Shown in pieces: positions 49,755 through 57,715 of a stretch of 64,000 bases of DNA (the first letter of the stretch is position 1; each line of letters begins with the position of its first letter). The position numbers were made by a program, and so were the translations under genes. Origin of the DNA: Kingella oralis (GTDB taxonomy: Bacteria; Pseudomonadota; Gammaproteobacteria; Burkholderiales; Neisseriaceae); the NCBI RefSeq assembly GCF_014054985.1, contig NZ_CP059569.1:2294001-2358000 (forward strand), written 5' to 3'. The notes beneath the pieces are model-generated. The model was not told the DNA's origin, did not search any database, and saw only the letters and a program-made list of their open reading frames with translations.

Positions 49755-50603
49755 TTATTTCGTTGCCGTAGTTGCCGCAGCCGAAGCCTCAGCAGCTTGC
49801 ACGGGCGCGGCAGATTTGAACCATTTTTGGTAAATCTTGTCAAACGTGCCATCTGCTTTCACTTGCTCTATGCCCGCGTTAAGTTGTTTGAGCAATTCGG
49901 GCTTGTTTTTGGCAACCGCCAGCGCGTAATAACTTTTGGGCGATGTTGGGTCAACAATCACGCGCAATTTTTGGTCTTTGTAGTTATTGGCGTAATAAGT
50001 GAGCGGCGCGTAATCGCTAAAGGCGGCATCCACCTCTTTGCGCATCACTTGCTGCACCGCCGACCACACGCTGGTGTTGTGCACAATAGAGCCATTGCCT
50101 GCTTGTATTTGTAACACCATGTCTTCGCCCACGGAGTCTTCTACAACCGCAACTTTTTTGCCTTTTAAATCATTGGTGGAAGTGATGGGGCTGCCTTCTG
50201 GCACCAATATCGCTTGCGTAGTTTCAAAGTGGGAATTGGTGAAATCCACCAAGGCTCTGCGCTCGTCTGTAATAGAAATCGCCGATACTGCCAAATCTGC
50301 CCCTTTGCCCAAGCCTTCCAGCATTCCTGTGAAATCGTGCGGGATAAAGTTGGGGCGGAAGCCTTGTTTGTCGCCGATGGCGGTAACCAAGTCAATACCA
50401 AAGCCCGAAGGGCGGTTATCCGCATCTGCCATCACAAACGGGGCAATCCCGTTGATGTCAAAGTAAACATTGTAAACAGGGCGCGTGTCATTAACCGCCA
50501 CATCGGAGGCCACTTTGGGCTCGGCAACTTTTTGCACTTCGGATTTGCCGCAGCCAAGCAATGCCAATACGGCAACTAGGGGAATTAAACGTGTCATTTT
50601 CAT
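49755..50603 (-). CDS. Solute-binding lipoprotein (amino-acid ABC type, SBP_bac_3)
   Basis: 282 residues. Lipobox L-L-G-C-G with cysteine C18, then a periplasmic-binding fold of family 3: A-P-F-V-M-A-D, G-F-G-I-D-L-V, D-L-A-V-S-A-I-S-I-T-D-E-R (ligand-contact segment), D-L-K-G-K-K-V-A-V and D-A-A-F-S-D-Y-A. Family members bind polar amino acids or similar solutes. No permease or ATPase gene is next to it; it is instead 33 bases after the CheX gene, in line with the kinase operon. It may therefore present a ligand to the membrane kinase, or work with a transporter elsewhere. An Ala-rich tail ends the protein. Confidence 0.85.
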   Translation of the reverse strand: MKMTRLIPLVAVLALLGCGKSEVQKVAEPKVASDVAVNDTRPVYNVYFDINGIAPFVMADADNRPSGFGIDLVTAIGDKQGFRPNFIPHDFTGMLEGLGKGADLAVSAISITDERRALVDFTNSHFETTQAILVPEGSPITSTNDLKGKKVAVVEDSVGEDMVLQIQAGNGSIVHNTSVWSAVQQVMRKEVDAAFSDYAPLTYYANNYKDQKLRVIVDPTSPKSYYALAVAKNKPELLKQLNAGIEQVKADGTFDKIYQKWFKSAAPVQAAEASAAATTATK

Positions 50604-50636
50604 AATTTATCTTTCGCGTTTTCAGACTGCCTCAGA

Positions 50637-51089
50637 TTATTTGCGCAGGCTAATTACAATCGCTGCGCCGCGGTTGCGCCAAGTAATCGGAATCACAAAC
50701 GAACGGTCTTTGCGGGGCAATAAAATTTCATCGGGCGCGCCGCGCAACACGATGGGCACAGAAATTTCAAATTCTTCGCCAAATTCGCTACGGGCATTGC
50801 CCGCAATGGTATTCGCCACTTCGCCCACCAAGTCCACCATCAAGGCTTCGCTGGTATCTTTTTCGCCGATAAGCACCAGCAAACGTTCCAGCAATTCTTT
50901 GGGGGCAGTGAAATACACCACGCCTTGATTTTTGCCTGAAATGGCAATCACGCCCGTGAAATCTTTGGCAGAGGGGATTTTGTTTTCAATCAAATAGGGC
51001 GTGCCCACCACCAACTCTTCGCCCGCAATCATTTGCGCAAAATATTTTTGCACACCGTCCAAAAAGACTTGTAATTTTTCTTCTTTCAT
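50637..51089 (-). CDS. cheX: CheX-type CheY-P phosphatase
   Basis: 150 residues. The CheC/CheX/FliY active-site signature D-x3-E-x2-N is present as D86-L-V-G-E90-V-A-N93 inside a long helix, followed by a long beta segment ending V-V-I-S-L. CheX dephosphorylates CheY-like regulators in chemotaxis and some type IV pilus systems. Start: ATG 51089 with AAGGAG at the right distance. It lies between the response regulator and the solute-binding lipoprotein, with a DUS pair upstream. No other chemotaxis gene but the kinase and regulator is nearby. Confidence 0.82.
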   Translation of the reverse strand: MKEEKLQVFLDGVQKYFAQMIAGEELVVGTPYLIENKIPSAKDFTGVIAISGKNQGVVYFTAPKELLERLLVLIGEKDTSEALMVDLVGEVANTIAGNARSEFGEEFEISVPIVLRGAPDEILLPRKDRSFVIPITWRNRGAAIVISLRK

Positions 51090-51144
51090 AATCAAACTCC
51101 TTGGTTCAAAAGGGTTTTAGCGCCGCTGAAACTTGCTTTGCTTG

Positions 51145-51188
51145 TTTTCAGGCTGCCTTGTTTCGTTTGTCTGAGGCAGCCTGAAAAA
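51145..51188 (-). terminator. Inverted DUS pair between regulator and cheX
   Basis: TTTTCAGGCTGCC and GGCAGCCTGAAAAA, 20 bases apart, directly after the regulator stop; could attenuate reading into cheX. Confidence 0.4.
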
Positions 51189-51194
51189 GGGTGG

Positions 51195-51560
51195 TTAATC
51201 TTCCAACATCTCGTTTAAGGCTTGGAACAATTCTTCATCCGAAAAAGGCTTGTAGAGAAAACCGCGCGCACCCAGTTGCAAGGCTTTGATGCCTGTTGCT
51301 TTGTCGGAAAGGGCGGATACCACAAGGATATTGGCGTTCTCATCTAGGCTGGTGAGCTGGTAAATGCACTCCAAGCCGTCCATTTTGGGCATGGTTAAAT
51401 CCATGGTAACCACATCGGGATGATGCTGGCGATAGAGCGCGATAGCTTCTTCGCCATTGGCAGCGGAGGCAACCACTTCAAAATCCATCGTGCCCGAGCC
51501 GCGCGAAATGCGATTACGGATAACGTTTGAGTCATCAACAATCATGATGCGTTTAGACAT
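51195..51560 (-). CDS. Single-domain response regulator (CheY-like)
   Basis: 121 residues, receiver domain only. Acidic pocket D9-D10, phosphorylated D54 in T-M-D-L-T-M-P-K-M-D-G, S82 in V-V-S-A-L-S and K104 in F-L-Y-K-P-F. No output domain, so it must act by protein contact, like CheY or PilG/PilH. It begins 12 bases after the kinase gene and is its likely partner; CheX next door would remove the phosphate. Confidence 0.9.
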   Translation of the reverse strand: MSKRIMIVDDSNVIRNRISRGSGTMDFEVVASAANGEEAIALYRQHHPDVVTMDLTMPKMDGLECIYQLTSLDENANILVVSALSDKATGIKALQLGARGFLYKPFSDEELFQALNEMLED

Positions 51561-51572
51561 AAAATCAAATCC

Positions 51573-53669
51573 TTATCTTAACTTTGGCAGCGTGAAGCTG
51601 AATCGGGTGTAGCCATGCAAGCGGCTGGCAACGTTTACCGTGCCGCCCAGCGATACGATGCGGTCTTTAATAATATCCAAGCCCACGCCGCGCCCTGCGT
51701 CTTCGGTGCTTTTTTCGGCAGTGGAGAAGCCTGGGGTAAACAGCAAGGAAATCAGCGCACGCTTATCCAGCTTGGTGGCTTCTTCGGCGGTGTATTTGCC
51801 CAATGCCACCGCTTTTTGCGCGATGGCGGCGTAATCAATACCGTTGCCGTCGTCTTCAAAGGTGAGCAAGAATTTGTCGCCTTGGTCTTTCAGGCTCATG
51901 TGAACGTGTCCCACGGGCAATTTGCCGCGTTGGCTGCGCACTTCGGGCGTTTCAATGCCGTGTACCACTGAATTGCGCAAGAGCTGAATGGCGACTTCGT
52001 TTACGATGCCATCCACTTTGCTGTTGCCTGTGGTTTCCAAGCCGCTGTATGTGAACGCTGCTTGTTTGTGGTTGCGGGCGGCGATGTCGGCAATAAAGCT
52101 GGCGTAGCGCGCATTGGGGTTTTGCGCGGCGGTGGATTGCCCTGTGTTGCTCATCACCACGGGCGCGCCACCGCCAATTTTGGCGAGCAAGTCTTCAATG
52201 GTGTGGTTCAAGCGAATCAACTCTTCCAGTTGCACCGCCAAGCCCAAGAAGTTTTCGCCCGATAGTTTGGGCATTTGTTTCAAACGGTTGAGGTTGGTTT
52301 CAAAGTTTTCTGCCATAGTGGTAAAGCCACCCAGTTTCAAAGCGGAAGATTCGCCTTTCATACTGTGCACTTCGCGGTAAATGGCGTTCACTTTTTCGTG
52401 CAGCGAGCTGGTGTTGTCGCTTTGCGATTTCAATACGGTGTTGATGTTTTGAATGTGTTGATTGGTGTTGTCAATAAAGTCATTGAGCAAGGTACGGTCG
52501 GTGTGCAAAATATTGCTCAACATTTCCAGTTGCACGTCATTTTGCTCGCGCTCTTGTTCCATTTTTTGTTGCAACAGCACAGCATTGGTTACATCTTCCA
52601 CGTTTACCAACACGCGGGCAATGTCTTTGCCGTGATATACGCGGTGGAAGTTGAAATCCAGATAGCGTTCTTTGTCGTCAATTTTCACTTTTTGGTGAAT
52701 CAAGGGGTTCAAAGAAGCAATCAAACGTTCTTTGGTGCGGGGGTTGTAGAGCTGCCCCACGAAGTCGTTGGTGGTGTTCAAGTCGTTTGCGTTAATCAAG
52801 TTGCTTAACACATCCAGCAAGTTTTTGCCGCCCACATTTTTTTGACCAATCAGGCTTTCCAGTTGTTTGGAGTATTGCGAACCAATGGTTAAGTCTCTAT
52901 CCAGCAGGAACAGACCTGTGGTTACGGTGTCCATAATCTCGGTGGTTTCTTTTCTTGCTTCGTCGGCTAATTTATCGGCGGTGAGCAATTTGCGGATGAA
53001 GTAGAACAAGAACAGCGCAAGGTATAACACCGCGCCCACAATGCCGAAAATCTCTACGTTTCTTAATTGGTTGGTGCGGTCTTCCAATTTGGCACGTTTG
53101 CTTGCCAGCAAGAAATTGGAGATTTCGGTGAAACGGGCGTTGTTGTTTTGCAAACTCAATAGAGCGGTATTGAGCAATGCGCTATCGGCTGCGGGGTCAT
53201 TAGCAGCTTTTAAGTAGGCATCAACAGATGGTTTGGCATCTTTCCATTTTTTAACCATTTCTGCCATCAATTTCTTTTTAACCCCTTTATTGGAAGCGTC
53301 CACCAGATAGTGTTTGCCATCAATAGAAGTGTAGTCGCCACCTTGAGCGGTGGCTTGCAGCGAGCGCGAGAAGATGTCTTGCGCTTCTTTCAAGCGTTTT
53401 AACGCGCCTTGCACCACGGGGCTTTGCGGGTCTTGGTGGGTGTTCAGTTGCAGCAGCTGAATGTTTTCCAGCATTTCGCCGTAGGAGTTTGCCATCTCGC
53501 TGGTAACGTAGCTTTGGATGGAGTCTTCCTCGATTTCGCTGGAAATGTTGTTGGCGTAAATCAGCAGGGCTGCGAGTAGCACAACAAAGAAACCGATTGA
53601 GATAATCATCCCGCGATACCGATTCAAGCCAACGGATACATTGGCTTTGGGCGTAGTATTGTCGCTCAT
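51573..53669 (-). CDS. Membrane sensor kinase with HPt and CheA-like ATPase domains, lacking a CheW domain
   Basis: 698 residues. Helix 1 (about 20-40) and helix 2 (about 206-226) enclose a ~165-residue periplasmic, helix-rich sensor part that recalls PilJ/NarX-type bundles. Cytoplasmic order: PAS-like region (about 245-365), coiled segment (365-415), HPt domain with phosphorylatable H435 in E-V-H-S-M-K-G, then a CheA/P4-type HATPase: N566 in L-L-R-N-S-V-V-H-G-I-E, D-D-G-N-G-I-D (606-612), and G-R-G-V-G-L-D (659-665). The CheA regulatory (CheW-like) domain and the classic HisKA dimer domain are missing. So the P1 and P4 modules of CheA are fused to a transmembrane receptor. First gene of a four-gene cluster. 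Ligand unknown. Confidence 0.85.
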   Translation of the reverse strand: MSDNTTPKANVSVGLNRYRGMIISIGFFVVLLAALLIYANNISSEIEEDSIQSYVTSEMANSYGEMLENIQLLQLNTHQDPQSPVVQGALKRLKEAQDIFSRSLQATAQGGDYTSIDGKHYLVDASNKGVKKKLMAEMVKKWKDAKPSVDAYLKAANDPAADSALLNTALLSLQNNNARFTEISNFLLASKRAKLEDRTNQLRNVEIFGIVGAVLYLALFLFYFIRKLLTADKLADEARKETTEIMDTVTTGLFLLDRDLTIGSQYSKQLESLIGQKNVGGKNLLDVLSNLINANDLNTTNDFVGQLYNPRTKERLIASLNPLIHQKVKIDDKERYLDFNFHRVYHGKDIARVLVNVEDVTNAVLLQQKMEQEREQNDVQLEMLSNILHTDRTLLNDFIDNTNQHIQNINTVLKSQSDNTSSLHEKVNAIYREVHSMKGESSALKLGGFTTMAENFETNLNRLKQMPKLSGENFLGLAVQLEELIRLNHTIEDLLAKIGGGAPVVMSNTGQSTAAQNPNARYASFIADIAARNHKQAAFTYSGLETTGNSKVDGIVNEVAIQLLRNSVVHGIETPEVRSQRGKLPVGHVHMSLKDQGDKFLLTFEDDGNGIDYAAIAQKAVALGKYTAEEATKLDKRALISLLFTPGFSTAEKSTEDAGRGVGLDIIKDRIVSLGGTVNVASRLHGYTRFSFTLPKLR

Positions 53670-54067
53670 GGATTTTCCTTTATAGAAGTAAAAAAGTGTG
53701 TTTTCAGGCTGCCGAGAGGGGCAGGCTAAACGGGATGGCGCTCATCCGTCGAATCAGGCGGGCAAGTTGCACGGCACGCCGAACCGGTGCGGTTAGGTTG
53801 GTTTTATGGCTGGGGGCGATATGTGCAGCGGCATCGTGTAAACATGCTGCTTCTTGCCTTATCAAAAGTTTGCAAATTATTACAGAAAGCCTTGCGGGAA
53901 ACAAGCTGGGCAAGGGCGGGCTGTTGAAATTTTGGGGCTTTAAATAGGCGGCAGGTGTTTTACAAGCAAGAAGCGTGCATGTTTGTGTAAAGATTGGCGG
54001 AGTGTGGTGCGGGGGTGCCTGCGGTGGCGGGGCTGTTATAATTTTGTTTTTGTTTGCGGGGTTGATG
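53670..54067. other. Divergent region between the kinase operon and ampD
   Basis: 398 bases with one DUS at 53700 and AT-rich spots (about 53870-53950) that may hold promoters; no clear box pairs. Open frames here do not resemble proteins. Confidence 0.5.
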
Positions 54068-54637
54068 ATGAACGATGCTTGGCAAGATGTTTGGCAACAG
54101 GGGCGCTGGCAAGGCGCGGCGCAAATGCACTCGCCCAACTGTTGCCCGCGCCCTGACGGGGAGACGGTGAGCTTGGTGGTGTTGCACAATATTTCGTTGC
54201 CGCCGTTTGAATATGGCACGGGCGCGGTGCAAAAATTGTTTACCAACCGGATTCAGGCTGCCGAACATCCGTTTTTTTCGCTGCTGACGGCGTTGCGCGT
54301 GTCCAGCCATTTTTTTGTGGCGCGGACGGGGGAAGTGGTGCAGTTTGTGTCGTGCGACGAGATGGCGTATCACGCGGGGGTGTCGGCGTTTCGCGGGCGC
54401 GAGAGGTGCAATGCGTTTTCCATCGGCATTGAGCTGGAAGGCTGCGATTTTGAGCCGTTTGCGGCGGCGCAATATGCGGCGTTGGCGCGGCTGCTGGGCG
54501 CGGTTGCGGCGCGGTATCCGATTGAGGCGGTTACGGGGCATCAGGACATTGCGCTCGGCCGCAAGACTGACCCGGGGCATTTTTTTGATTGGGATGCGGT
54601 GCGGGCGATGGGGTTTTGCGTGGATAGGAACGAGTAG
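54068..54637 (+). CDS. ampD: 1,6-anhydro-N-acetylmuramyl-L-alanine amidase
   Basis: Cytoplasmic zinc amidase of peptidoglycan recycling that frees the stem peptide from anhydro-muropeptides. About 189 residues. Zinc ligands: H in V-V-L-H-N-I-S near residue 37, H in the G-H-Q-D-I-A segment near 160 and D in K-T-D-P-G-H-F-F near 169. The substrate block S-I-G-I-E-L-E-G is near 122. The ATG at 54068 follows GGGG; the preceding ATG at 54065 is equally possible, while the frame back to 53975 is not family-like. AmpD with amgK and murA points to active cell-wall recycling. Confidence 0.92.
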   Translation: MNDAWQDVWQQGRWQGAAQMHSPNCCPRPDGETVSLVVLHNISLPPFEYGTGAVQKLFTNRIQAAEHPFFSLLTALRVSSHFFVARTGEVVQFVSCDEMAYHAGVSAFRGRERCNAFSIGIELEGCDFEPFAAAQYAALARLLGAVAARYPIEAVTGHQDIALGRKTDPGHFFDWDAVRAMGFCVDRNE

Positions 54638-54638
54638 G

Positions 54639-54674
54639 TTTCAGGCTGCCTTGGATGTTGAGGCAGCCTGAAAA
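54639..54674. terminator. Inverted DUS pair between converging genes
   Basis: TTTCAGGCTGCC and GGCAGCCTGAAAAG, 11 bases apart, after ampD and before the isomerase gene's end. Confidence 0.5.
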
Positions 54675-54687
54675 GCATTTGGACGGC

Positions 54688-55128
54688 TTATTTTTGCTGT
54701 TCAAACGCGCTGATTTCGTGCACTTTGGGGGCGTAGCTGCTGTGTGCGTCGTGGCGCAGGTTGAGCCAGATGTCCACCAATGCCCATGCGGCAGGGGCGG
54801 CGATGACGTTTTGCCCCATGCACAGGATTTGCGCGTTGTAGTTTTCTACTGCGCCGCGCACGCTGGTTAAATCATGCGCGGTGGCGGCGCGGATGCCAGC
54901 CACTTTGTTGGCGGCGATGGCGGTGCCGATGCCTGTGCCGCAGATGAGGATGGCGCGCTCGGCTTCGCCTGCGGCGACGGCTTGGGCGACGGCAAAGGAG
55001 AGCTGCGGATAGCTGGTGTCGGTGGACATATCGCGCAGGCTGCTGATGCGTGGGTCGGCGGCGAGGTGGGCTTGGAGGGCATTTTTCAGTTCCATGCCGT
55101 TGGCGGGGGCGGCGATGATGAGTTTCAT
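54688..55128 (-). CDS. RpiB/LacA/LacB-family sugar-phosphate isomerase, atypical N-terminus
   Basis: 146 residues, aldose-ketose isomerase fold of RpiB. The active cysteine loop I-L-I-C-G-T-G-I-G-T-A-I-A-A-N-K is intact near residue 62, as is the C-terminal N-L-R-H-D-A helix. The usual N-terminal S/C-D-H-A-G-F block is replaced by A-A-P-A-N-G-M, so the D-H pair used in ring opening is missing. The C-terminus I-S-A-F-E-Q is close to RpiB. It may act on another pentose or tetrose phosphate or be impaired. The ATG follows AAAGGACATCCC. Confidence 0.82.
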   Translation of the reverse strand: MKLIIAAPANGMELKNALQAHLAADPRISSLRDMSTDTSYPQLSFAVAQAVAAGEAERAILICGTGIGTAIAANKVAGIRAATAHDLTSVRGAVENYNAQILCMGQNVIAAPAAWALVDIWLNLRHDAHSSYAPKVHEISAFEQQK

Positions 55129-55598
55129 GGGATGTCCTTTTTGGGGTTGGGGGATGGTTGGGGTGGGATTTTAACCTTGCGCGTTGTGCTGCGGACTCCC
55201 CCTTTGGCTTTGCATCAGTTCGCATGACTAAATCAAAGATTCAGACAAAGGGGCAAGGCTGCTTAATTATGTGGCGGCAGCCTGAAAATGGGGAATGGCT
55301 GTGGGCAGGCGGTGTTACTTGGCGGCAAGCTGTTGCTGCGTCACGGCGCGACAAGGAGCAAATTTTGCCGGAATGGCGGATGCTGCACGGGGTACAGGGG
55401 CTTGCCCCTGCTCGTGGCAGGCGGCGAAACGCCTGCGCGGGCGGAAAATCAGCGATGGGCAGCCTGAAAGCTCGTTTCCATTTTCAGGCTGCCTATCTGT
55501 TGTGTTGCGGCAGCCTGAAAAGCGTTTGGGTGAAACAGTGAGGCGGTGGGTTGCGTTATTTGGGCGGCGCTGGGCGGGTTTCAGGCTGCCTTTATGCT
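55129..55598. other. Gene-free stretch with DUS and a dispersed repeat
   Basis: 470 bases. DUS copies at about 55275, 55459-55495 and 55508, the second copy of the 54-base repeat (55388-55441), and flanking sequence that resembles the one near 40975. No plausible gene. Confidence 0.65.
55388..55441 (-). repeat. 54-base dispersed repeat, copy 2
   Basis: Inverted relative to 41087-41140, 52 of 54 identical. A related but shorter block with the same GGGGC...TTGC...GCCGCC style lies at about 49606-49670. Confidence 0.75.
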
Positions 55599-56270
55599 TT
55601 ATTTCACTGCGGCGGATTGCTTGGCGAGGCGGTACCATTTTTGCGCTTCGCGGGGGTTTTTGTTTACGCCCAAGCCGTATCGGTAGAGGTCGCCGAGGGC
55701 TTGGAAGCTGGGGGCGGTGATGTGGTCTTGGCGGGTGGTGTGTTTGAGATAGAGGGCGCGGGCTTGGGCGAAATCGCGTGGCACGCCTAGCCCTTGTTCG
55801 TAGAGTTTGGCAAGGCGGTATTGCCCTGTGATGTCGTTGTTTTGGTCGGCTTGTTGGTAGTAGGCGGCGGCTTGGGCGTAGTCTTGGGCTACGCCGAGCC
55901 CGCGTTCGTAGATGATGCCGAGATAGAGGGCGGATTTTTTGTCGCCTGCTTGGTAGGATTGTTGCAGCAGGGCGAGGGCTTTGGGGTAGTCAAACGCTGT
56001 GCCGCAGCCGTTGAGGTATTGCACGGCAAGGTTGCGCCTAGCTTGGCGGTTGCCTTGCTGCGCGGCTTTGCTGCTCCATGCGAGGGCTTGGGCGCAGTCT
56101 TGGGCGATGCCGAGGTTGCTGTTTAAATAGGCTTCGCCAAGGCGGGCTTGGGCTTCGGGGTTGCCTTGCTGGGCTTGGGTTTGGATTTGTGGCAGCGTTA
56201 TCGGTGCGGGGGCGGCGATGGCGAGCAGGGGCGTTAGGATAAGGGCGGCGAAAAATTTGGCTGGGGGCAT
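55599..56270 (-). CDS. Exported Sel1-repeat protein
   Basis: 223 residues: signal peptide (cut after I-A-A-P-A or so) and four to five Sel1-like repeats of about 36 residues with the A-x-x-x-L-G-x-x-Y...G...D-Y-x-x-A pattern (e.g. A-L-Y-L-G-I-I-Y-E-R-G-L-G-V-A-Q-D-Y near 120). These alpha-solenoids bind proteins, often in envelope or secretion complexes. The 3' end encodes K-Q-S-A-A-V-K. No partner can be named. Confidence 0.82.
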   Translation of the reverse strand: MPPAKFFAALILTPLLAIAAPAPITLPQIQTQAQQGNPEAQARLGEAYLNSNLGIAQDCAQALAWSSKAAQQGNRQARRNLAVQYLNGCGTAFDYPKALALLQQSYQAGDKKSALYLGIIYERGLGVAQDYAQAAAYYQQADQNNDITGQYRLAKLYEQGLGVPRDFAQARALYLKHTTRQDHITAPSFQALGDLYRYGLGVNKNPREAQKWYRLAKQSAAVK

Positions 56271-56283
56271 GGCGGTTCCTTTG

Positions 56284-56324
56284 GGGCAGCCTGAAAACGG
56301 GGTAATCCTATTTTCAGGCTGCCT
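56284..56324 (-). terminator. Inverted DUS pair
   Basis: GGGCAGCCTGAAAACG and TATTTTCAGGCTGCC after phoH on the minus strand, just upstream of the Sel1 gene. Confidence 0.45.
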
Positions 56325-56328
56325 CTGT

Positions 56329-57309
56329 TTAATCCTGCAAACTCAATTCAACGTGCGTGGTTTCCGCCGCGTCATACGCTTCCACGATTTTCTGCACCAG
56401 CGGGTGGCGCACTACGTCTTCGCTGGTAAACGTGTGGAAATACAAGCCTTCCACGTCGCGCAGTTTTTCTTTGGCATCGCGCAAGCCTGATTTGATGTTG
56501 CGCGGCAAATCCACTTGGCTTAAATCGCCTGTAATCACGGCTTTTGCGCCAAAGCCGATGCGGGTTAAAAACATTTTCATCTGCTCGGGCGTGGTGTTTT
56601 GCGCCTCGTCCAAAATCACATACGCGCCATTGAGCGTGCGCCCGCGCATATAGGCGAGCGGGGCGATTTCAATCAGCCCTTTTTCCATCAGCTTGGTTAC
56701 GCGGTCAAAGCCCATCAGGTCATACAGCGCGTCATACAGCGGGCGCAGGTAGGGGTCTACTTTTTGCGCCAAATCGCCCGGCAGAAAGCCCAGTTTTTCG
56801 CCCGCTTCCACGGCGGGGCGCACCAGCACGATGCGTTCGATTTGGTGTTTTTCCATCGCGTCCACGGCGGCGGCCACGGCAAGATAGGTTTTGCCTGTGC
56901 CTGCGGGCCCGAGACCGAACACGACATCGTGGTTGAGCAGGGCGCGGATATAGCCGTTTTGGCGCGGGGTGCGCCCGCCGATGTTGCCGCGCTTGGTGTG
57001 GAAATGGTAGGCGTGGTTGTCGTTGCTGCGTTCAACGTGTTGCGCGTCGGCGGTTTTGGCTTCCACGGCGGCGAGTTGGATGTCTTCGGGGGTTAAATCG
57101 CGGCTTTGCGCGGTGTCGGCAAGCGCGAGCAGGGCGCGGCGGGCGGCGTGGGCGTTGTCGCCGATAAAGGTGAAATCGGCGAAGCGGCGGCTGGTTTGCA
57201 CGGAAAGGGCTTTGCCGAGCGCGGTGAGGTTTTCGTCTAACGCGCCGCATAGGCGTTGCAGGGTGGTGTTGTCGATGTCGTCAAATTTTAGGTGGACGGT
57301 GTGGGTCAT
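56329..57309 (-). CDS. phoH: PhoH-family ATPase (YbeZ-like)
   Basis: 326 residues. Walker A G-P-A-G-T-G-K-T at 134-141, Walker B Y-V-I-L-D-E-A-Q-N-T-T, and the PhoH signature T-R-I-G-F-G-A-K-A-V-I-T-G-D-L-S-Q-V-D. YbeZ-type proteins are often encoded with the RNase YbeY and act in rRNA maturation or heat survival; ybeY is not next to it here. Instead a small unknown gene precedes it by 13 bases. AAGGAAACCCTT precedes the ATG. Confidence 0.93.
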   Translation of the reverse strand: MTHTVHLKFDDIDNTTLQRLCGALDENLTALGKALSVQTSRRFADFTFIGDNAHAARRALLALADTAQSRDLTPEDIQLAAVEAKTADAQHVERSNDNHAYHFHTKRGNIGGRTPRQNGYIRALLNHDVVFGLGPAGTGKTYLAVAAAVDAMEKHQIERIVLVRPAVEAGEKLGFLPGDLAQKVDPYLRPLYDALYDLMGFDRVTKLMEKGLIEIAPLAYMRGRTLNGAYVILDEAQNTTPEQMKMFLTRIGFGAKAVITGDLSQVDLPRNIKSGLRDAKEKLRDVEGLYFHTFTSEDVVRHPLVQKIVEAYDAAETTHVELSLQD

Positions 57310-57322
57310 AAGGGTTTCCTTG

Positions 57323-57625
57323 TTAATACAAAATAGGCGGATTTTGCTCCTTTTTGGCGCGGATTAGAACCGCTAATTCTTGCAGGCGGGCGATGTTTTC
57401 GTTGATTTGCCCGATGACGGCAGAGGGGCTTAGCTTGCCCGTTGCGCCCAGCGCCCAAACCAGCAGATAGGCTTGCAGCAAAGCCAGTCGCCATGAATAT
57501 TCTTTGGCGGGCGTTTTGCCGTAGTGTTCCAGTTCGTCTTGCGCGTCGTTTACTTGCGCGCCGTCCAAGATTTCTTGCTTGGCTGGGGGGGCAGGTTGGG
57601 CAGGGCGGGTAGTTTTTTGGAACAT
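57323..57625 (-). CDS. Small hypothetical protein upstream of phoH
   Basis: 100 residues with a Pro-rich N-terminus (residues 5-15), D-A-Q-D-E-L-E-H-Y-G and a helical middle with W-R-L-A-L-L-Q-A-Y-L-L-V-W-A-L-G that could be a short amphipathic or membrane-associated helix. Not recognised. It is 13 bases from phoH and surely co-transcribed. Codon use is like its neighbours. Confidence 0.55.
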   Translation of the reverse strand: MFQKTTRPAQPAPPAKQEILDGAQVNDAQDELEHYGKTPAKEYSWRLALLQAYLLVWALGATGKLSPSAVIGQINENIARLQELAVLIRAKKEQNPPILY

Positions 57626-57674
57626 GGTTACGCCGATTGCGTGGCATGAATGTTTATGGGCGGGGGTGGGTTTG

Positions 57675-57715
57675 AGGCAGCCTGAAAACAGGTTTTATGG
57701 CTTTTCAGGCTGCCT
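57675..57715. terminator. Inverted DUS pair
   Basis: GAGGCAGCCTGAAAAC and CTTTTCAGGCTGCC; it ends at the stop codon of the LRR pseudogene. Confidence 0.45.
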
